A stretch of DNA of 64,000 nt, taken from assembly GCF_008974285.1 (NCBI RefSeq), contig NZ_BKZV01000008.1, forward strand, positions 62,001 to 126,000. Direction: 5' to 3'. The translations under genes and the position numbers were made by a program. A model generated the notes under the pieces. It was not told the DNA's origin. It saw only the letters and a list, made by a program, of their open reading frames with translations, and did no database searches. Source of the DNA: Thermogemmatispora aurantia. GTDB taxonomy: Bacteria; Chloroflexota; Ktedonobacteria; Ktedonobacterales; Ktedonobacteraceae. Each line of letters starts with the position of its first letter. Positions within the stretch are counted from its first letter, which is position 1. Positions 8,296-17,672 of the stretch are shown here, one piece after another.

Positions 8296-9360
8296 GTGGA
8301 ACATCAAGCTATCAAAAACAGCGTTGGGATTTGGGCCTTTGGTCCCAACGTCACGCGCTTTGTCCCGCCTGGCTACCATCCCGAGGTGGCTAATGAGGAC
8401 ATGGTCACGCGCACGAAGCGCGTGGTTGATGGACTGGCCGATCTGGTCGATGGCCTCGAGTACCATTATCCCGGCGAGATCAATGAGGACACCGTCGAGG
8501 CTATCAAGGCCGCTCTGGGCCCGATGGATATCTATTGCATCGCCGCCGGCCTCCACACTGACCCCACCTACAAACTCGGTGCTTTCATTAATCCCGACCC
8601 GGCCCTGCGTCGTCGCGGCATCGAAACCCTCAAGCGGGGTGTCGATCTGGCCGCCGCCCTGGGCGCCAATTTCATTATCTGGCCCGGGGCCGAGGGCTAT
8701 AACTATAACTTTCAGCGCGACTACGCCCACACCTGGAATCTCTTTGTCGAAGGGGTGGCCGAAGTTGTCGCTCATGCCGCTTCCAAGGGCGTCAAAGTCT
8801 TCTTGGAGCATAAGAATAGTGAACCAGCTATGAATATCCTGATGCGCAATATCGCTGCCTGCCTCTATACTATCGAGCGCATCGGGCGCCTGGGCGTCGA
8901 TACTTCGCGGCTGCTGGTCAATATGGACTGGCAGCACCTGATCATGAACGGGGAAAACCTGGCGGAGTACGCTGCCCTCCTGCATGCTGAGGGGCGTCTG
9001 GGCCATCAGCATGCCAACTCTGGCTGGGGCACCTTTGACGACGATAATATGGTCGGCGCTTCTTTCTTTATGCAGACCCTGGAGCTGGCCATGACGCTGC
9101 AGGATGTTGGCTATGGCCAGCATGGCGAGCGCATTGGCTATGATCTCTACCCCTATACCGAGGACCAGATCGCAGCGGTGCGTCGCTCAGTCCTGCAGTG
9201 GACCTTTATCGATGACCTGGCTCGCAAGATCGATCGCCAGGCTCTCGCCGAGGCGCGGGCGCGGGCCGACGCTGTCGAGGGCTATCGCATCGTCTACGAG
9301 ACGCTGGGTCTTGATCAGGCCTATATCGATGGCATTATTCAGCAGCGTAAGAAGCGCTGA
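8296..9360 (+). CDS. xylose isomerase-like TIM-barrel sugar isomerase
   Basis: A 354-residue protein aligned by motif with a divergent xylose isomerase family. IIWPGAEGYNY matches the WGGREGYE loop of XylA. The metal ligands can be traced as Glu171 (FLEHKNSEP), Asp/His around 211-214 (NMDWQH), the HQHANS segment near 237-242 and an Asp triplet near 249-251. The start is GTG at 8296, chosen for the strong AAGGAGG at 8284-8290. The neighbouring xylulokinase supports D-xylose to D-xylulose isomerisation, but another aldose such as rhamnose or lyxose is possible, because the sequence is well diverged from classical XylA. Confidence 0.75.
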   Translation: MEHQAIKNSVGIWAFGPNVTRFVPPGYHPEVANEDMVTRTKRVVDGLADLVDGLEYHYPGEINEDTVEAIKAALGPMDIYCIAAGLHTDPTYKLGAFINPDPALRRRGIETLKRGVDLAAALGANFIIWPGAEGYNYNFQRDYAHTWNLFVEGVAEVVAHAASKGVKVFLEHKNSEPAMNILMRNIAACLYTIERIGRLGVDTSRLLVNMDWQHLIMNGENLAEYAALLHAEGRLGHQHANSGWGTFDDDNMVGASFFMQTLELAMTLQDVGYGQHGERIGYDLYPYTEDQIAAVRRSVLQWTFIDDLARKIDRQALAEARARADAVEGYRIVYETLGLDQAYIDGIIQQRKKR

Positions 9361-9435
9361 GGAGTACGAAATAGGCTGAAGCGCGACGGCAGAGGGGGTC
9401 TTCGTCTTGTTGCCCGTGCGGGGCAAGCCAGTCGT

Positions 9436-9472
9436 CAGGCAAGACGCGGGCCTACTTGCGTCTGATTGCCTG
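9436..9472 (+). other. intercistronic hairpin upstream of xylB
   Basis: CAGGCAA-GACGC (9436-9447) pairs with GCGTC-(TGA)-TTGCCTG (9458-9472), with a 3-base bulge and a 10-base loop. It lies in the 184-base gap between the isomerase-like gene and xylB. No T-run, so processing or stability control is more likely than termination. Confidence 0.4.
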
Positions 9473-9544
9473 GCATGGGAGGCAGTCCCCGCTATGGCCA
9501 GCAGGCGCATGACCCCACTCTGCTGATCTGTTTTTCCAGGATGC

Positions 9545-11098
9545 ATGCCAATGGAAGCGCTACTTGGTATTGATCTGGGCACCACTGGCGTGAAAGCAGC
9601 TATCTTTGCTGCAGTGGATGGCCGTCCTCTGGCCTCGGCTTTTGTGGACTATCCACTCTTTCATCCGCGTCCCGGTTGGGCCGAGCAGAATCCGGCTGAC
9701 TGGTGGCAGGCAACGGTAAAAGCGATTCGCTCCTGTCTGGAGCAGGGGGCCAGGGTTGGGGTTCAACCCTCAGCAGTGCGGGGGATCGGCCTCTCTGGCC
9801 AGATGCATGGCATCGTGCTGTTAGATGAAGCGGCCCAGGTGATTCGCCCTTGTATCATCTGGGCGGATCAGCGCAGCGAGCCGCAGTGTCGCTGGATGAC
9901 CGAGCAGGTGGGGGCTGCACGGCTGATCGAGCTGGTCTCTAATCCGGCGCTGCCGGGTTTCTCTGCGCCCAAGATTCTCTGGGTGCGCGAGCATGAGCCG
10001 GAGCTGTTTGCGCGCGTTCGGACCGTGCTGCTGCCCAAGGACTATATCCGTTATCGCCTGACTGGAACAATGGCGATGGAGATCTCCGATGCTGCCGGGA
10101 CCTGTCTGCTGAATGTAGCTGAGGGCAGCTGGTCGAGCGCCGTGTTGGAGGCTATTGGGCTTGACCCTGCTCTGCTGCCGCCGGTGGTGCCAGCGGATGC
10201 CGTCGCCGGTACGATTACGGAGGAAGTGGCTGCTCTCACGGGTCTGCCCGCTGGTACTCCAGTGGCTGGCGGGGGAGCCGATAATGCCTGTGGGGCGGTA
10301 GGTAATGGCGTCGTGCGGCCTGGCCTTGCCCTGGTCTCGATCGGCACCAGTGGGGTGGTGCTAGCCCATGCTGAGGCCCCTCATGTCGATCGCTCAGGTC
10401 CGACACCTCGCATTCACACCTTTAATCATGCCGTGCCGCGAGCCTGGTATCTGATGGGGGTAACACAGGGAGCAGGCCTCTCGTTGCGCTGGGTGCGCGA
10501 CTATCTGGGACTGCCTGAGCGTGCTCTGGAGCGTTGGACTGATCTGGATGCCTATGAGCTGCTCACACGCGAAGCGGAGGGCGCTCCGCCTGGCTGCGCG
10601 GGGCTACTTTTCCTGCCCTATTTGCAAGGGGAGCGCACGCCGCATCTGGATGCCTATGCCCGTGGCGGTTGGATCGGTCTGACTGCCGCTCATGATCGCC
10701 GCCATCTTATTCGAGCCGTCCTGGAGGGTGTGGCCTTTAGTCTCAAGGACTGCTTCACCATTATTACCGCTCAGGGATTGCAGCTAGAGCAGGTGCGTGC
10801 CACGGGCGGCGGAGCCAAGAGTCCTCTCTGGCGGCAAATCATTGCCGATATACTGGGTGTAGAGCTGGCCGTGACCAATGCCAGCGAGGGGCCTGCCTTT
10901 GGAGCGGCCTTGCTGGCGGGAGTGGCGGCTGGCCTCTATCCCTCGGTTGAGGCGGCCTGTGAGGCCACTGTCAGAGTGGTCGAAAGCACGGCGCCGCGGC
11001 CCGAGCTGGTCACACTCTATGCTCGCTTCTATGAGCAATATCGCGCTCTCTATCCTGCTCTCAGGACCGTCTTTCACGCCCTGGCTGGTCTCAGCTAG
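9545..11098 (+). CDS. xylB: xylulokinase (FGGY carbohydrate kinase)
   Basis: A 517-residue FGGY-family kinase, normal length for XylB. The N-terminal phosphate loop is GIDLGTTGVKAAIF, followed by LSGQMHGIVLLD, a hallmark of xylulokinases (the H contacts the sugar). The C-terminal domain has GGGADNACGAVGNG, SIGTSGVV and ATGGGAKSPLWRQ. It would phosphorylate D-xylulose to xylulose 5-phosphate for the pentose phosphate pathway, acting after the isomerase upstream. Two in-frame ATGs, 9545 and 9551, compete. The weak purine site at 9536-9541 favours the second by spacing, so the start is uncertain by two codons. Confidence 0.9.
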   Translation: MPMEALLGIDLGTTGVKAAIFAAVDGRPLASAFVDYPLFHPRPGWAEQNPADWWQATVKAIRSCLEQGARVGVQPSAVRGIGLSGQMHGIVLLDEAAQVIRPCIIWADQRSEPQCRWMTEQVGAARLIELVSNPALPGFSAPKILWVREHEPELFARVRTVLLPKDYIRYRLTGTMAMEISDAAGTCLLNVAEGSWSSAVLEAIGLDPALLPPVVPADAVAGTITEEVAALTGLPAGTPVAGGGADNACGAVGNGVVRPGLALVSIGTSGVVLAHAEAPHVDRSGPTPRIHTFNHAVPRAWYLMGVTQGAGLSLRWVRDYLGLPERALERWTDLDAYELLTREAEGAPPGCAGLLFLPYLQGERTPHLDAYARGGWIGLTAAHDRRHLIRAVLEGVAFSLKDCFTIITAQGLQLEQVRATGGGAKSPLWRQIIADILGVELAVTNASEGPAFGAALLAGVAAGLYPSVEAACEATVRVVESTAPRPELVTLYARFYEQYRALYPALRTVFHALAGLS

Positions 11099-11182
11099 GT
11101 CCTGCCTCCTGCCCTCCTAGCTCCCGCTCGAAGGCAGGCTGAAACGGTCAGGCTGGCTGTTGGAGCAAGCACACAGGGAGCA

Positions 11183-11289
11183 AAAGAGAGAAGCGCGCCG
11201 GTGTCGAGGTCGGCAGCCGTGCCGTGACTGCCCTCTGGTTAAGTTGCGCTAGGTTGACCAACACCTGTCTGGCGCGCTTCCCTCTCTTT
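11183..11289. terminator. long stem-loop between convergent genes
   Basis: AAAGAGAGAAGCGCGCC (11183-11199) pairs with GGCGCGCTT-CC-CTCTCTTT (11271-11289) with one 2-base bulge. The 71-base loop contains a smaller GGTGT/ACACC pair. It sits between the ends of xylB (plus) and the small membrane protein (minus) and could end both transcripts, although the U-tract is weak. Confidence 0.5.
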
Positions 11290-11296
11290 GGCGCAC

Positions 11297-11587
11297 TTAG
11301 CGCCTAGGGCTGATGAGGCGGGCAAGCTGCCCCAGCAGGGCACAGAGTGCTGCTATCAGCAGCAAAGCAGTGATTCCGATGAAGATGTACCACTCGCCGC
11401 TGGCGTCAAGCAGGACATAGGCCACAGGTAAGAGCAGCAGACTGCTCAATGCCAACTCCAGGCAGAAGCGTGCCAGGCTGGACAAGGAGAGGCCCCGATC
11501 AACAAAGCTGTCGATCGCCAGTCCCATAAACATGAGTGCGGCTAAGGTAAAGGCAAACAGTGGGATAAGCGTCAAGTTATCCAGCAT
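11297..11587 (-). CDS. small membrane protein, unknown function
   Basis: A 96-residue protein with three hydrophobic segments at about residues 5-28, 38-60 and 67-90 and a basic C-terminal end (ISPRR), consistent with an integral membrane protein. No conserved domain is recognised. ATG at 11585-11587 is preceded by a good GGAGGAGG site, which supports real expression. It stands alone between two plus-strand genes, converging on xylB and diverging from the TenA-like gene; neither neighbour points to a role. Confidence 0.6.
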   Translation of the reverse strand: MLDNLTLIPLFAFTLAALMFMGLAIDSFVDRGLSLSSLARFCLELALSSLLLLPVAYVLLDASGEWYIFIGITALLLIAALCALLGQLARLISPRR

Positions 11588-11763
11588 GCTTCTGTTCCCA
11601 CCTCCTCCCGATCCTGTTCAGGCGCAGGCAGCAGTATGCAGCGACTGCACTTACAGTGTAGCCGATCGGTGGTCTACCCGGCAACAATAAGACGGCGTAA
11701 GCTGTCTGAGCCGGACCGTCGGCATGAGATAAGAAAAAAGAGCAACCGAGAGGGAACTAAGTA

Positions 11764-12429
11764 ATGGTATGGTTTGATCAGCTGCTCACGCCGGAGCTAC
11801 GGTCACTGCGTGAGCGCATTCTTCACCATCCCTTCTGGAGCGGCATTGAGACAGGTACGCTGGCCCGGGAGAGACTGGGTCTCTTTGCTCTGCAGGACTG
11901 GCTCATTGTCCGCGATGCCTATCGTCTTGATGGTCTGGCCATTGCGCGGGCCGCTCCCAATTTAGAGCTGCAGGAGATGCTCATCGATAAGCTGGCGGCC
12001 AAGAAAGGAGGTCCTGAGCTGCTGCTGCGCTTCGGAGCGGCGGTCGGCGTACCGCGAGCGGCCTTTGCCCAGGTTGAGCCATTAGCGGCCTGTCTGGCAC
12101 TGCTCAATTTCTTTTACTGGATGGTAGAGACAGCTACCCCGGTGGAGTGGCTGGTGGCAGTGGGGGCCAGCGAGGAAGTCTTTGCCCGGCTTTGCCTTCG
12201 CGTCTACCCGGCGCTCATGCGCCATTACAACCTGGAAGCCTCCCAGGTAGCCTTTTTCAGTGCCCATCTGGCCATCAGTGAGCGCCTCACTCCCCTGGAG
12301 CGCTGGCTCAGCGAACGGCACTTCGAACCGGCAGAGCGCCAGCGCCTGACCCAGGTGATACGTCTCAGCCATCAGTACGAAATACAGTTCTACGATGCTG
12401 TACTCCAGGCGCCGCTTGCCTCCTCTTGA
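11764..12429 (+). CDS. TenA/PqqC-like (haem-oxygenase-fold) protein
   Basis: A 221-residue, mostly helical protein with the TenA/PqqC haem-oxygenase-like layout. It has an N-terminal 'HPFWSGIETGTLARERLGLFALQDWLIVRD' region, a 'FFYWMVET' helix with a conserved aromatic and Glu, an 'FFSAHLAISERL' segment and a C-terminal helix ending in 'YEIQFYDAV'. This fold includes thiaminases, PqqC and the newer haem-oxygenase-like diiron enzymes (CADD type). The E/H/D/H pattern could bind two metals, but I cannot choose between these options. No thiamine or PQQ genes are adjacent. Start ATG at 11764 with AGAGGGA upstream. Confidence 0.65.
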   Translation: MVWFDQLLTPELRSLRERILHHPFWSGIETGTLARERLGLFALQDWLIVRDAYRLDGLAIARAAPNLELQEMLIDKLAAKKGGPELLLRFGAAVGVPRAAFAQVEPLAACLALLNFFYWMVETATPVEWLVAVGASEEVFARLCLRVYPALMRHYNLEASQVAFFSAHLAISERLTPLERWLSERHFEPAERQRLTQVIRLSHQYEIQFYDAVLQAPLASS

Positions 12430-12459
12430 TGCCTGCCGGCGAGCAGCAGCGCAGGCATC
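12428..12459 (+). terminator. hairpin directly after the TenA-like gene
   Basis: GATGCCTGC (12428-12436), overlapping the stop codon, pairs perfectly with GCAGGCATC (12451-12459). No T-run follows. It is a probable 3'-end hairpin between convergent genes. Confidence 0.45.
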
Positions 12460-12651
12460 CCGGCGCCTGGAGCGGCTTCTCTCAGACCACGACAGGGGAA
12501 GGGTGACCTGGGCCAGTGGCCCAGCCCAGGAGAACCTCTCCGGCGGCGGCTGATTGAAAATGGGTAGAGAGCGCATGTTGTCTGGCTGAGCGAGAGCGAG
12601 CAGTGAACCGTGGCGCAGTGGCTTCCCGTAGGCTCGCCGTTGCCGGCTTCG

Positions 12652-13512
12652 TCAGGCATCCTTTATCGCCACCATCTGGAGCCACATGCGAGGAACCTCC
12701 TGCACGCCCAGCTCCTGACCAGCCTCATAGACGGCTACTGCCAGCGCCTGGGCCCCGATCGGCAGCGGTACACCGGGCAGAGCGCCCTCAATAAAGAGCC
12801 AGTACTGGCCCAGGTCCTTCCAGGCATCGAGCGAGATTGATACCTGTCTCTGTGTCATTTCCACGCGGCTGAAGCCCCCGTCGCGGAAAAGCGTGGCGTA
12901 TTCCTCGGGAGAAAGCCACTGCATCGCCTGAGCCTTGGTCTCGCGCGAAGGACGAATATCGGGGTGAGTCTTGCGCAACCAACCCACAGCGCGGCGCGTC
13001 CACATCCGATAGAAGCGCTCGGTGCCTGCGACGTAGGTGCCTTCATAAAAGGCGCTGTTGCAGGCGAAGATACCGCCCGGGCGCAAAATAGCGGCGATCT
13101 GACGGAAAGCGGTCAGCTTGTCGGCGACCAGATGGATGGCGTTGCAGAAGAAAGCCATGTCAACATTCTGCACGATGCGTGGCAGGTCCTCGCTTTCGCC
13201 CTGGATGAACTCGGCCTGCATTCCCAGGGCCTCCATGCTTTTATGCGCGCGGCGTAGGGCCTCCGCGGAAGGGTCAACCCCGATGAGACGCGCCTGTCGT
13301 CCGCGGCGGGTCAGCTCTTCCGCGATCAGGCGTGTGACTGCGCCGGTGCCGCAGGCCATATCGACGATGGTCAAAGGCTGCTCACGGGGTTGCCCTTCCA
13401 AATGAGCCAGGGCCTGCTGCACGAGCGCGCGATTAATCTCCGTATAGAAGTGATGTGCGGCGAACGGTTCGAATGTGAACTGGTTGGTTTCCTCGGTTTC
13501 AATCAAGCCCAT
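12652..13512 (-). CDS. class I SAM-dependent methyltransferase
   Basis: A 286-residue methyltransferase. Motif I is IVDMACGTGAVT (49-60); motif II follows as IGVDPSAEALRRA and motif III/post-I as DMAFFCNAIHLVADK, then LRPGGIFACNSAFYEG, the pattern of small-molecule (ubiquinone/menaquinone or polyketide type) methyltransferases. The open frame extends to 13569, but the ATG at 13510-13512 has a perfect CAGGAGG at 13521-13527 and gives a natural N-terminus. FabG follows upstream on the same strand with a 196-base gap, so the two may be cotranscribed. The substrate cannot be inferred. Confidence 0.8.
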   Translation of the reverse strand: MGLIETEETNQFTFEPFAAHHFYTEINRALVQQALAHLEGQPREQPLTIVDMACGTGAVTRLIAEELTRRGRQARLIGVDPSAEALRRAHKSMEALGMQAEFIQGESEDLPRIVQNVDMAFFCNAIHLVADKLTAFRQIAAILRPGGIFACNSAFYEGTYVAGTERFYRMWTRRAVGWLRKTHPDIRPSRETKAQAMQWLSPEEYATLFRDGGFSRVEMTQRQVSISLDAWKDLGQYWLFIEGALPGVPLPIGAQALAVAVYEAGQELGVQEVPRMWLQMVAIKDA

Positions 13513-13708
13513 CAGTTGAGCCTCCTGAGCTGGTGTCGGTGTTATCGAATTAGAGCAAGTTCGCCCCAAAATTGTTTCAGGATCAGTCGCCCTGCGCCGA
13601 AAATCCTCCTGTCAAAAAAAGGGGAGCCGAGCAAGGCGGAAGGAAAGAAGAGCAGCAACAGAGGGAATGATCGAAACCGAGGAGCCAATAGAGAGGGAGG
13701 CCGGCTGA

Positions 13709-14476
13709 TCAGATATGCATGGCCATGCCTCCGTCGACGCAGATCACCTGACCAGTGATATAGCCGGCCTCGGGCGAGCAGAGGAAGCAAATGGTAGCAG
13801 CGACCTCCTCGGGGGTCCCAAAGCGCCCAAGAGGAGTCAAGTCGAGCATCTGCTTACGCTGCTGCTCTGTCAGCTTGGAAGTCAGCTCCGTCGGGACAAA
13901 ACCGGGTGCCACGGCGTTAGCTGTGATGTTACGGCTCGCCATCTCGCGAGCGGTGCTCAGCGTTAGCGCGATGAGGGCGGCCTTCGATGCGCTATAGTTA
14001 GCCTGGCCGGCATTGCCGAGAAGGCCGGCGACCGAAGTTACGTTGACAATCCGGCCCCAGCGCGCCTTCATCATCGAACGGAGGGCAGCGCGGGTGCAGA
14101 GAAAGGCTGAGCGAAGGTTAATATTCAAAATATCTTCGAAATCAGCGAGTGACATCTGTAGAATCAGCTTATCGCGCGTGGTTCCGGCATTATTCACCAA
14201 GACAGTAACCGGTCCCAACTCTCGGTTGATCTGCTCGAAGAGCCGGATGACATCTTCCTCCTGGCTCACATCGGCCTGAACCATGATAGCCCGCCTGCCG
14301 AGGGCTTCGATCTGGGCCCGTACCTCCTCGGCGGCTTCTGCGTGGCGATAATAGTTCACGGCGACATCAGCTCCCGCCTGAGCCAGACGCAGAGCCACTG
14401 CCCGCCCGATACCCTGGCTACTTCCAGTCACAAGCGCGATCTTGCCTTCCAGTGGCAGATGCTGTTCTCTGGCCAT
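13709..14476 (-). CDS. fabG: 3-oxoacyl-ACP reductase-type short-chain dehydrogenase
   Basis: A 255-residue classical SDR. The NADP(H)-binding TGSSQGIG is at 17-24 and NNAG at 95-98. The catalytic set is Asn120, Ser148, Tyr161 and Lys165 (YSASK). FabG-like features include DVSQEEDV, NITANAVAPGFVPTEL and the GYITGQVICVDGGMAM end. It would reduce 3-oxoacyl-ACP in fatty acid synthesis, although isolated FabG homologues also act on PHA precursors or other ketones. The start at ATG 14474-14476 is set by AAGGAG at 14487-14492; a TTG-initiated extension is less likely. No other fab genes are nearby. Confidence 0.85.
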   Translation of the reverse strand: MAREQHLPLEGKIALVTGSSQGIGRAVALRLAQAGADVAVNYYRHAEAAEEVRAQIEALGRRAIMVQADVSQEEDVIRLFEQINRELGPVTVLVNNAGTTRDKLILQMSLADFEDILNINLRSAFLCTRAALRSMMKARWGRIVNVTSVAGLLGNAGQANYSASKAALIALTLSTAREMASRNITANAVAPGFVPTELTSKLTEQQRKQMLDLTPLGRFGTPEEVAATICFLCSPEAGYITGQVICVDGGMAMHI

Positions 14477-14705
14477 AAAACATCTACTCCTTGTCAAGTA
14501 CCTTGGCGTCCCCGCCCGTTTGCCGCTCTAGTATAGCATATTTGTGCTGCCTGTGAAGTGTCGGAATGGCGGAGCCGTTCAGCTGACAAGGGCACCCCGC
14601 TCGCCCTCAGGCAGAGGCACATCACTCTCTCTATAGCGCTGTAGGGCGCTGCAGCGCGAAGGGAGCCTTGGTTTGTTTGGGGAAAGCCCAGTCTCTCCTG
14701 CCTCT

Positions 14706-16574
14706 TTACGAAGAGGCCTGCTCTCCAGGGGCTGGTGACTTCTGCTTGATCGCCCGCAGCTCCTGGGTGTCGACAATATGATCAGTCACCTGGGGATCGA
14801 GCAGGCTTTCGGCGCTGGTGCGCTCCGACTGAGGCAGAGGATCAACCAGGCGCTCGATGAAAGGTAGCGTATCCAGGGTAGGAACAGAGAAAGGTGTTTC
14901 CGGGACCTGCGGGAAGGTCGCGGAGGAAGCAGAGGCGGAAGGCTCCTCCTGCGCCTCGCTGCCGCTGATGGGCTGAGTCTCGTAAGCGGTATCAGGTACG
15001 CGGAAGGTGAATGGGGCGGCGTTGGCCGTCGATCCCTTGGCTTCTTGATTGTTCTCCCCCTCAGCTGCGCCTGTCTCTTCCTGGGAGAAGGAGCTGACGC
15101 GCTCAACGGCCTCCTTCCAGGCCCGTTCCCAGGTAGAAGCTGTCCAGGGGAGAGTAGTAGAGGCGGGAAACTCCTCCTGCTGCTCAAGGCTCTCGGAGGC
15201 GTAGAACGAGGTTTCCGCGCTCTCAACTGCAGTCACTCCATGCTCTTCATCAGCGCTGTCTGGCGGAGGGAAGCCCTGGGGTTCACTCTCAGCACTGGTG
15301 GTGAAATTCAGAGGTGCGCCTCCTGCCGAGGTTTCAAGGGCCTTCAGCCAGGCAGGGATCTCAGACTGCTGGCCGGCTGGTCGCTCTTCCATCATGTAGG
15401 CCAGGCTCTCAGGTGAAAAATAGTCCTCGTTGCTCTCCATTCGCTGGCCTGTCTCATCGGCTGCGGCGTCTGGCAAAGCAGCCGGGGCCGACGGCTCTTC
15501 CTGCTCCTCGTGGCCCGACAGAGAAGCTCCTGCCGAAGCTGATTCAGAGGCTGTGCTGGCTGTGAACAAGGGCGAAGAGGTCGACGGATTCGACGATTCC
15601 TGGTTGGCCGGGGAACCAGCCGTGGGCGGGATGACAGCGCTGGCAAAGGAAGAGGCGGCCTCTTCCACGCCTGGGGAGGCGCTAACGGAGCCGGAACGTG
15701 GGCTGTTGGTGCTGGTTGCCTTAGCTGGAAGGGTAGTCTCCGCTGCTGCAGAACCATCGTGACTCCGCGAGCGTGAGGCACTGCTACCCGTGCTAGGAGC
15801 CGGGCGTTCGGGGATAATACGTGTTGGACGGACAGCTGGCATGCGTGGCGAGGTTTCTTCTACTTCAAGCTCGCTGTGAATCTGTGAACCACGAATGGCC
15901 GAGCGCAGCTGCTCCTCTGTCACACTATAGACATTATCCAGACGAGCCCCTATCAGATTGGTCTGGTGCAGATCTGCGACCAGCAAGGTGGCCTCGCTCA
16001 AATTAGCCTCGCGCAGATCAGCGTACGAAAGATTGGCCCCTGTCAAATTAGCTCTCGTCAGATCGGCGCCAGCCAGGCAGGCGCGCGAGAGATCGGCCAT
16101 CGAAAGATTGGCTCCGACCAGACGGGCCCCACGGAGATCGGCGCGTCCCAGATAACGATGGGAAAGGTCGCGCTGCGAAAGGTCGGCCTTATATAGATTT
16201 GCTGGCCGCCAATGGGCGGGCATGGCAGCCCCCTCCTCGGCAGCTTTCGAGAGAATGGGGGTCTCATCCACCCGCGGCAGGCGCGCCAGCTCCAGCTCCA
16301 CCCCAAACTGGCTGATTGCCTGATTGAGGCGTTCCTCGTATGCCTTGCGCAACTGCTCAACCTGATTGGCCAGGCTCTGTTTCTGGGCTGCCATCTCGCG
16401 TTGCTGCTTCTGCTCCCAGACCTGGCGGCGAGCCTCCTCTGCCCGCTCCCAAGCTGCTTGCTGCTTGCGGACGCTTTCGATGAACAGGCGCTGAACACGC
16501 AAGCCGAGGAAAATTCCCAGGCCCCCTGCCAGCACGAAGATAATAACGCCCCCAATAATCAACGTTTCGACCAT
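14706..16574 (-). CDS. membrane-anchored pentapeptide-repeat protein with acidic tail
   Basis: A 622-residue multidomain protein. Residues 4-27 form one transmembrane helix (TLIIGGVIIFVLAGGLGIF), and about 30-95 is a Glu/Gln/Arg-rich coiled coil. About 120-215 carries tandem pentapeptide repeats of the A(D/N)LxX type (ADLSQRDLSHRYLGRADLRGA and on), predicting a right-handed beta-helix. From 225 to the end is a long Ser/Glu/Pro/Ala-rich, acidic, low-complexity region, likely disordered. The topology suggests a cytoplasmic scaffold tethered to the membrane. Function is unknown. ATG at 16572-16574 has CAGGAGTC upstream. A second pentapeptide protein lies at 33421-34560 with no anchor. Confidence 0.75.
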   Translation of the reverse strand: MVETLIIGGVIIFVLAGGLGIFLGLRVQRLFIESVRKQQAAWERAEEARRQVWEQKQQREMAAQKQSLANQVEQLRKAYEERLNQAISQFGVELELARLPRVDETPILSKAAEEGAAMPAHWRPANLYKADLSQRDLSHRYLGRADLRGARLVGANLSMADLSRACLAGADLTRANLTGANLSYADLREANLSEATLLVADLHQTNLIGARLDNVYSVTEEQLRSAIRGSQIHSELEVEETSPRMPAVRPTRIIPERPAPSTGSSASRSRSHDGSAAAETTLPAKATSTNSPRSGSVSASPGVEEAASSFASAVIPPTAGSPANQESSNPSTSSPLFTASTASESASAGASLSGHEEQEEPSAPAALPDAAADETGQRMESNEDYFSPESLAYMMEERPAGQQSEIPAWLKALETSAGGAPLNFTTSAESEPQGFPPPDSADEEHGVTAVESAETSFYASESLEQQEEFPASTTLPWTASTWERAWKEAVERVSSFSQEETGAAEGENNQEAKGSTANAAPFTFRVPDTAYETQPISGSEAQEEPSASASSATFPQVPETPFSVPTLDTLPFIERLVDPLPQSERTSAESLLDPQVTDHIVDTQELRAIKQKSPAPGEQASS

Positions 16575-16769
16575 AGCACTAGACTCCTGGCTTGATCTCT
16601 CTTCTCCGCACTATTGTGAATGGTAGCAGCTCCTGTGTCCCTTATTATAAACAACTACGTACGTCCCGGTCTATTTTTGACTGTCGAACAGGACTTTTGC
16701 GAGGGATGGGCGGATAGCCAGAGGTCAACCGGTCACGGCGCCGATTCTCTCCAGCCTGCGGGAGGCCAG

Positions 16770-17672
16770 CTAGCATTGCTCGCATGGCCTGCTGAGGCGT
16801 AGCTCGGCACTGGCCTGACGAGCGGCGCGCAGGACCTGGGCGGTGAGCCATTCCCCGCGGCGGGAGAGCAGATCACTACGAAACGAGATAGCGATAGCTG
16901 CCATCACTCGGCCCTGGGCATCTCTGACAGGCGCTGCCAGGCAGGCAGTGTCGGCGTGTAGCTCCTCGCGATCAATACTGTAGCCCTGGTGGGCGATGGT
17001 GTGAAGCTCCTCGCAGAGAAGAGTACGTTCCACGATTGTCCGTTGAGTCAGGCGAATCAGAGTATGACGGGCCAGGTAGTCCTCGACGAAGGCTGGCGGA
17101 CTATAGGCCAGAAGGACTTTGCCCAGGGCGTGGGCATGAGCGTGGCCGCGATAGCCAATGTAGATGCCTGGAATGCGTTCGGCGTGAGCTGGCTCGACGA
17201 TGGCCTGCAGTTCCACCTCACCGTAGCGCCAGCCAGCCAGATAGGCTGGCTCCTGGCTGCGCTCGCTCAGACTGTGAAGGATGGGGCGCAGCCGTTGCGA
17301 CAGCGAAGGCTGATGAGCTGGGACTCGCGCTACGGCTCGCCAGCTCTCCTGCGGGTCCGTCGCTGGCCAGTCGTAGGTGAGTGTGCGCAGGTAGGCGTCA
17401 TTCAAGTACGGGATCTGTGGCCCGAGCACGTAGTGGCCACTGGGGAGGCGCTCGACGTAGCCAGCGGTCAGCAGCGTATTCAGACTGTGATAGCAGGTGC
17501 TGATATTAAGCTGTAGCAGTTTGCTCACGGCTCGGACGGTCAGTCCACCAGGAGTACGGGCGATCAGCTCAAGGATTGCAAGCACGCGCTGCGCCGAGCG
17601 TAGGATATCACGCTTAGACTCGGAAGGGGACGATGTCTGAATTTGATGGTGGGCGTGAGAGCGCTTGGCCAT
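16770..17672 (-). CDS. IclR-family transcriptional regulator
   Basis: A 300-residue regulator with an N-terminal winged helix (about 22-85: SAQRVLAILELIARTPGGLTVRAVSKLLQ, then HSLNTLLTAGYVERL) and a C-terminal IclR effector domain. That domain is recognisable from YIGYRGHAHAHALGKVLLAY and the GYSIDREELHADTACLAAPVRDAQG segment. The start ATG at 17670-17672 is chosen for AAAGGAG at 17683-17689; a GTG extension to 17693 lacks support. It is divergent from the amidohydrolase-MIP18-ADH operon and is the obvious candidate for its control. Its own promoter (17783-17810) is near-consensus. Confidence 0.88.
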   Translation of the reverse strand: MAKRSHAHHQIQTSSPSESKRDILRSAQRVLAILELIARTPGGLTVRAVSKLLQLNISTCYHSLNTLLTAGYVERLPSGHYVLGPQIPYLNDAYLRTLTYDWPATDPQESWRAVARVPAHQPSLSQRLRPILHSLSERSQEPAYLAGWRYGEVELQAIVEPAHAERIPGIYIGYRGHAHAHALGKVLLAYSPPAFVEDYLARHTLIRLTQRTIVERTLLCEELHTIAHQGYSIDREELHADTACLAAPVRDAQGRVMAAIAISFRSDLLSRRGEWLTAQVLRAARQASAELRLSRPCEQC

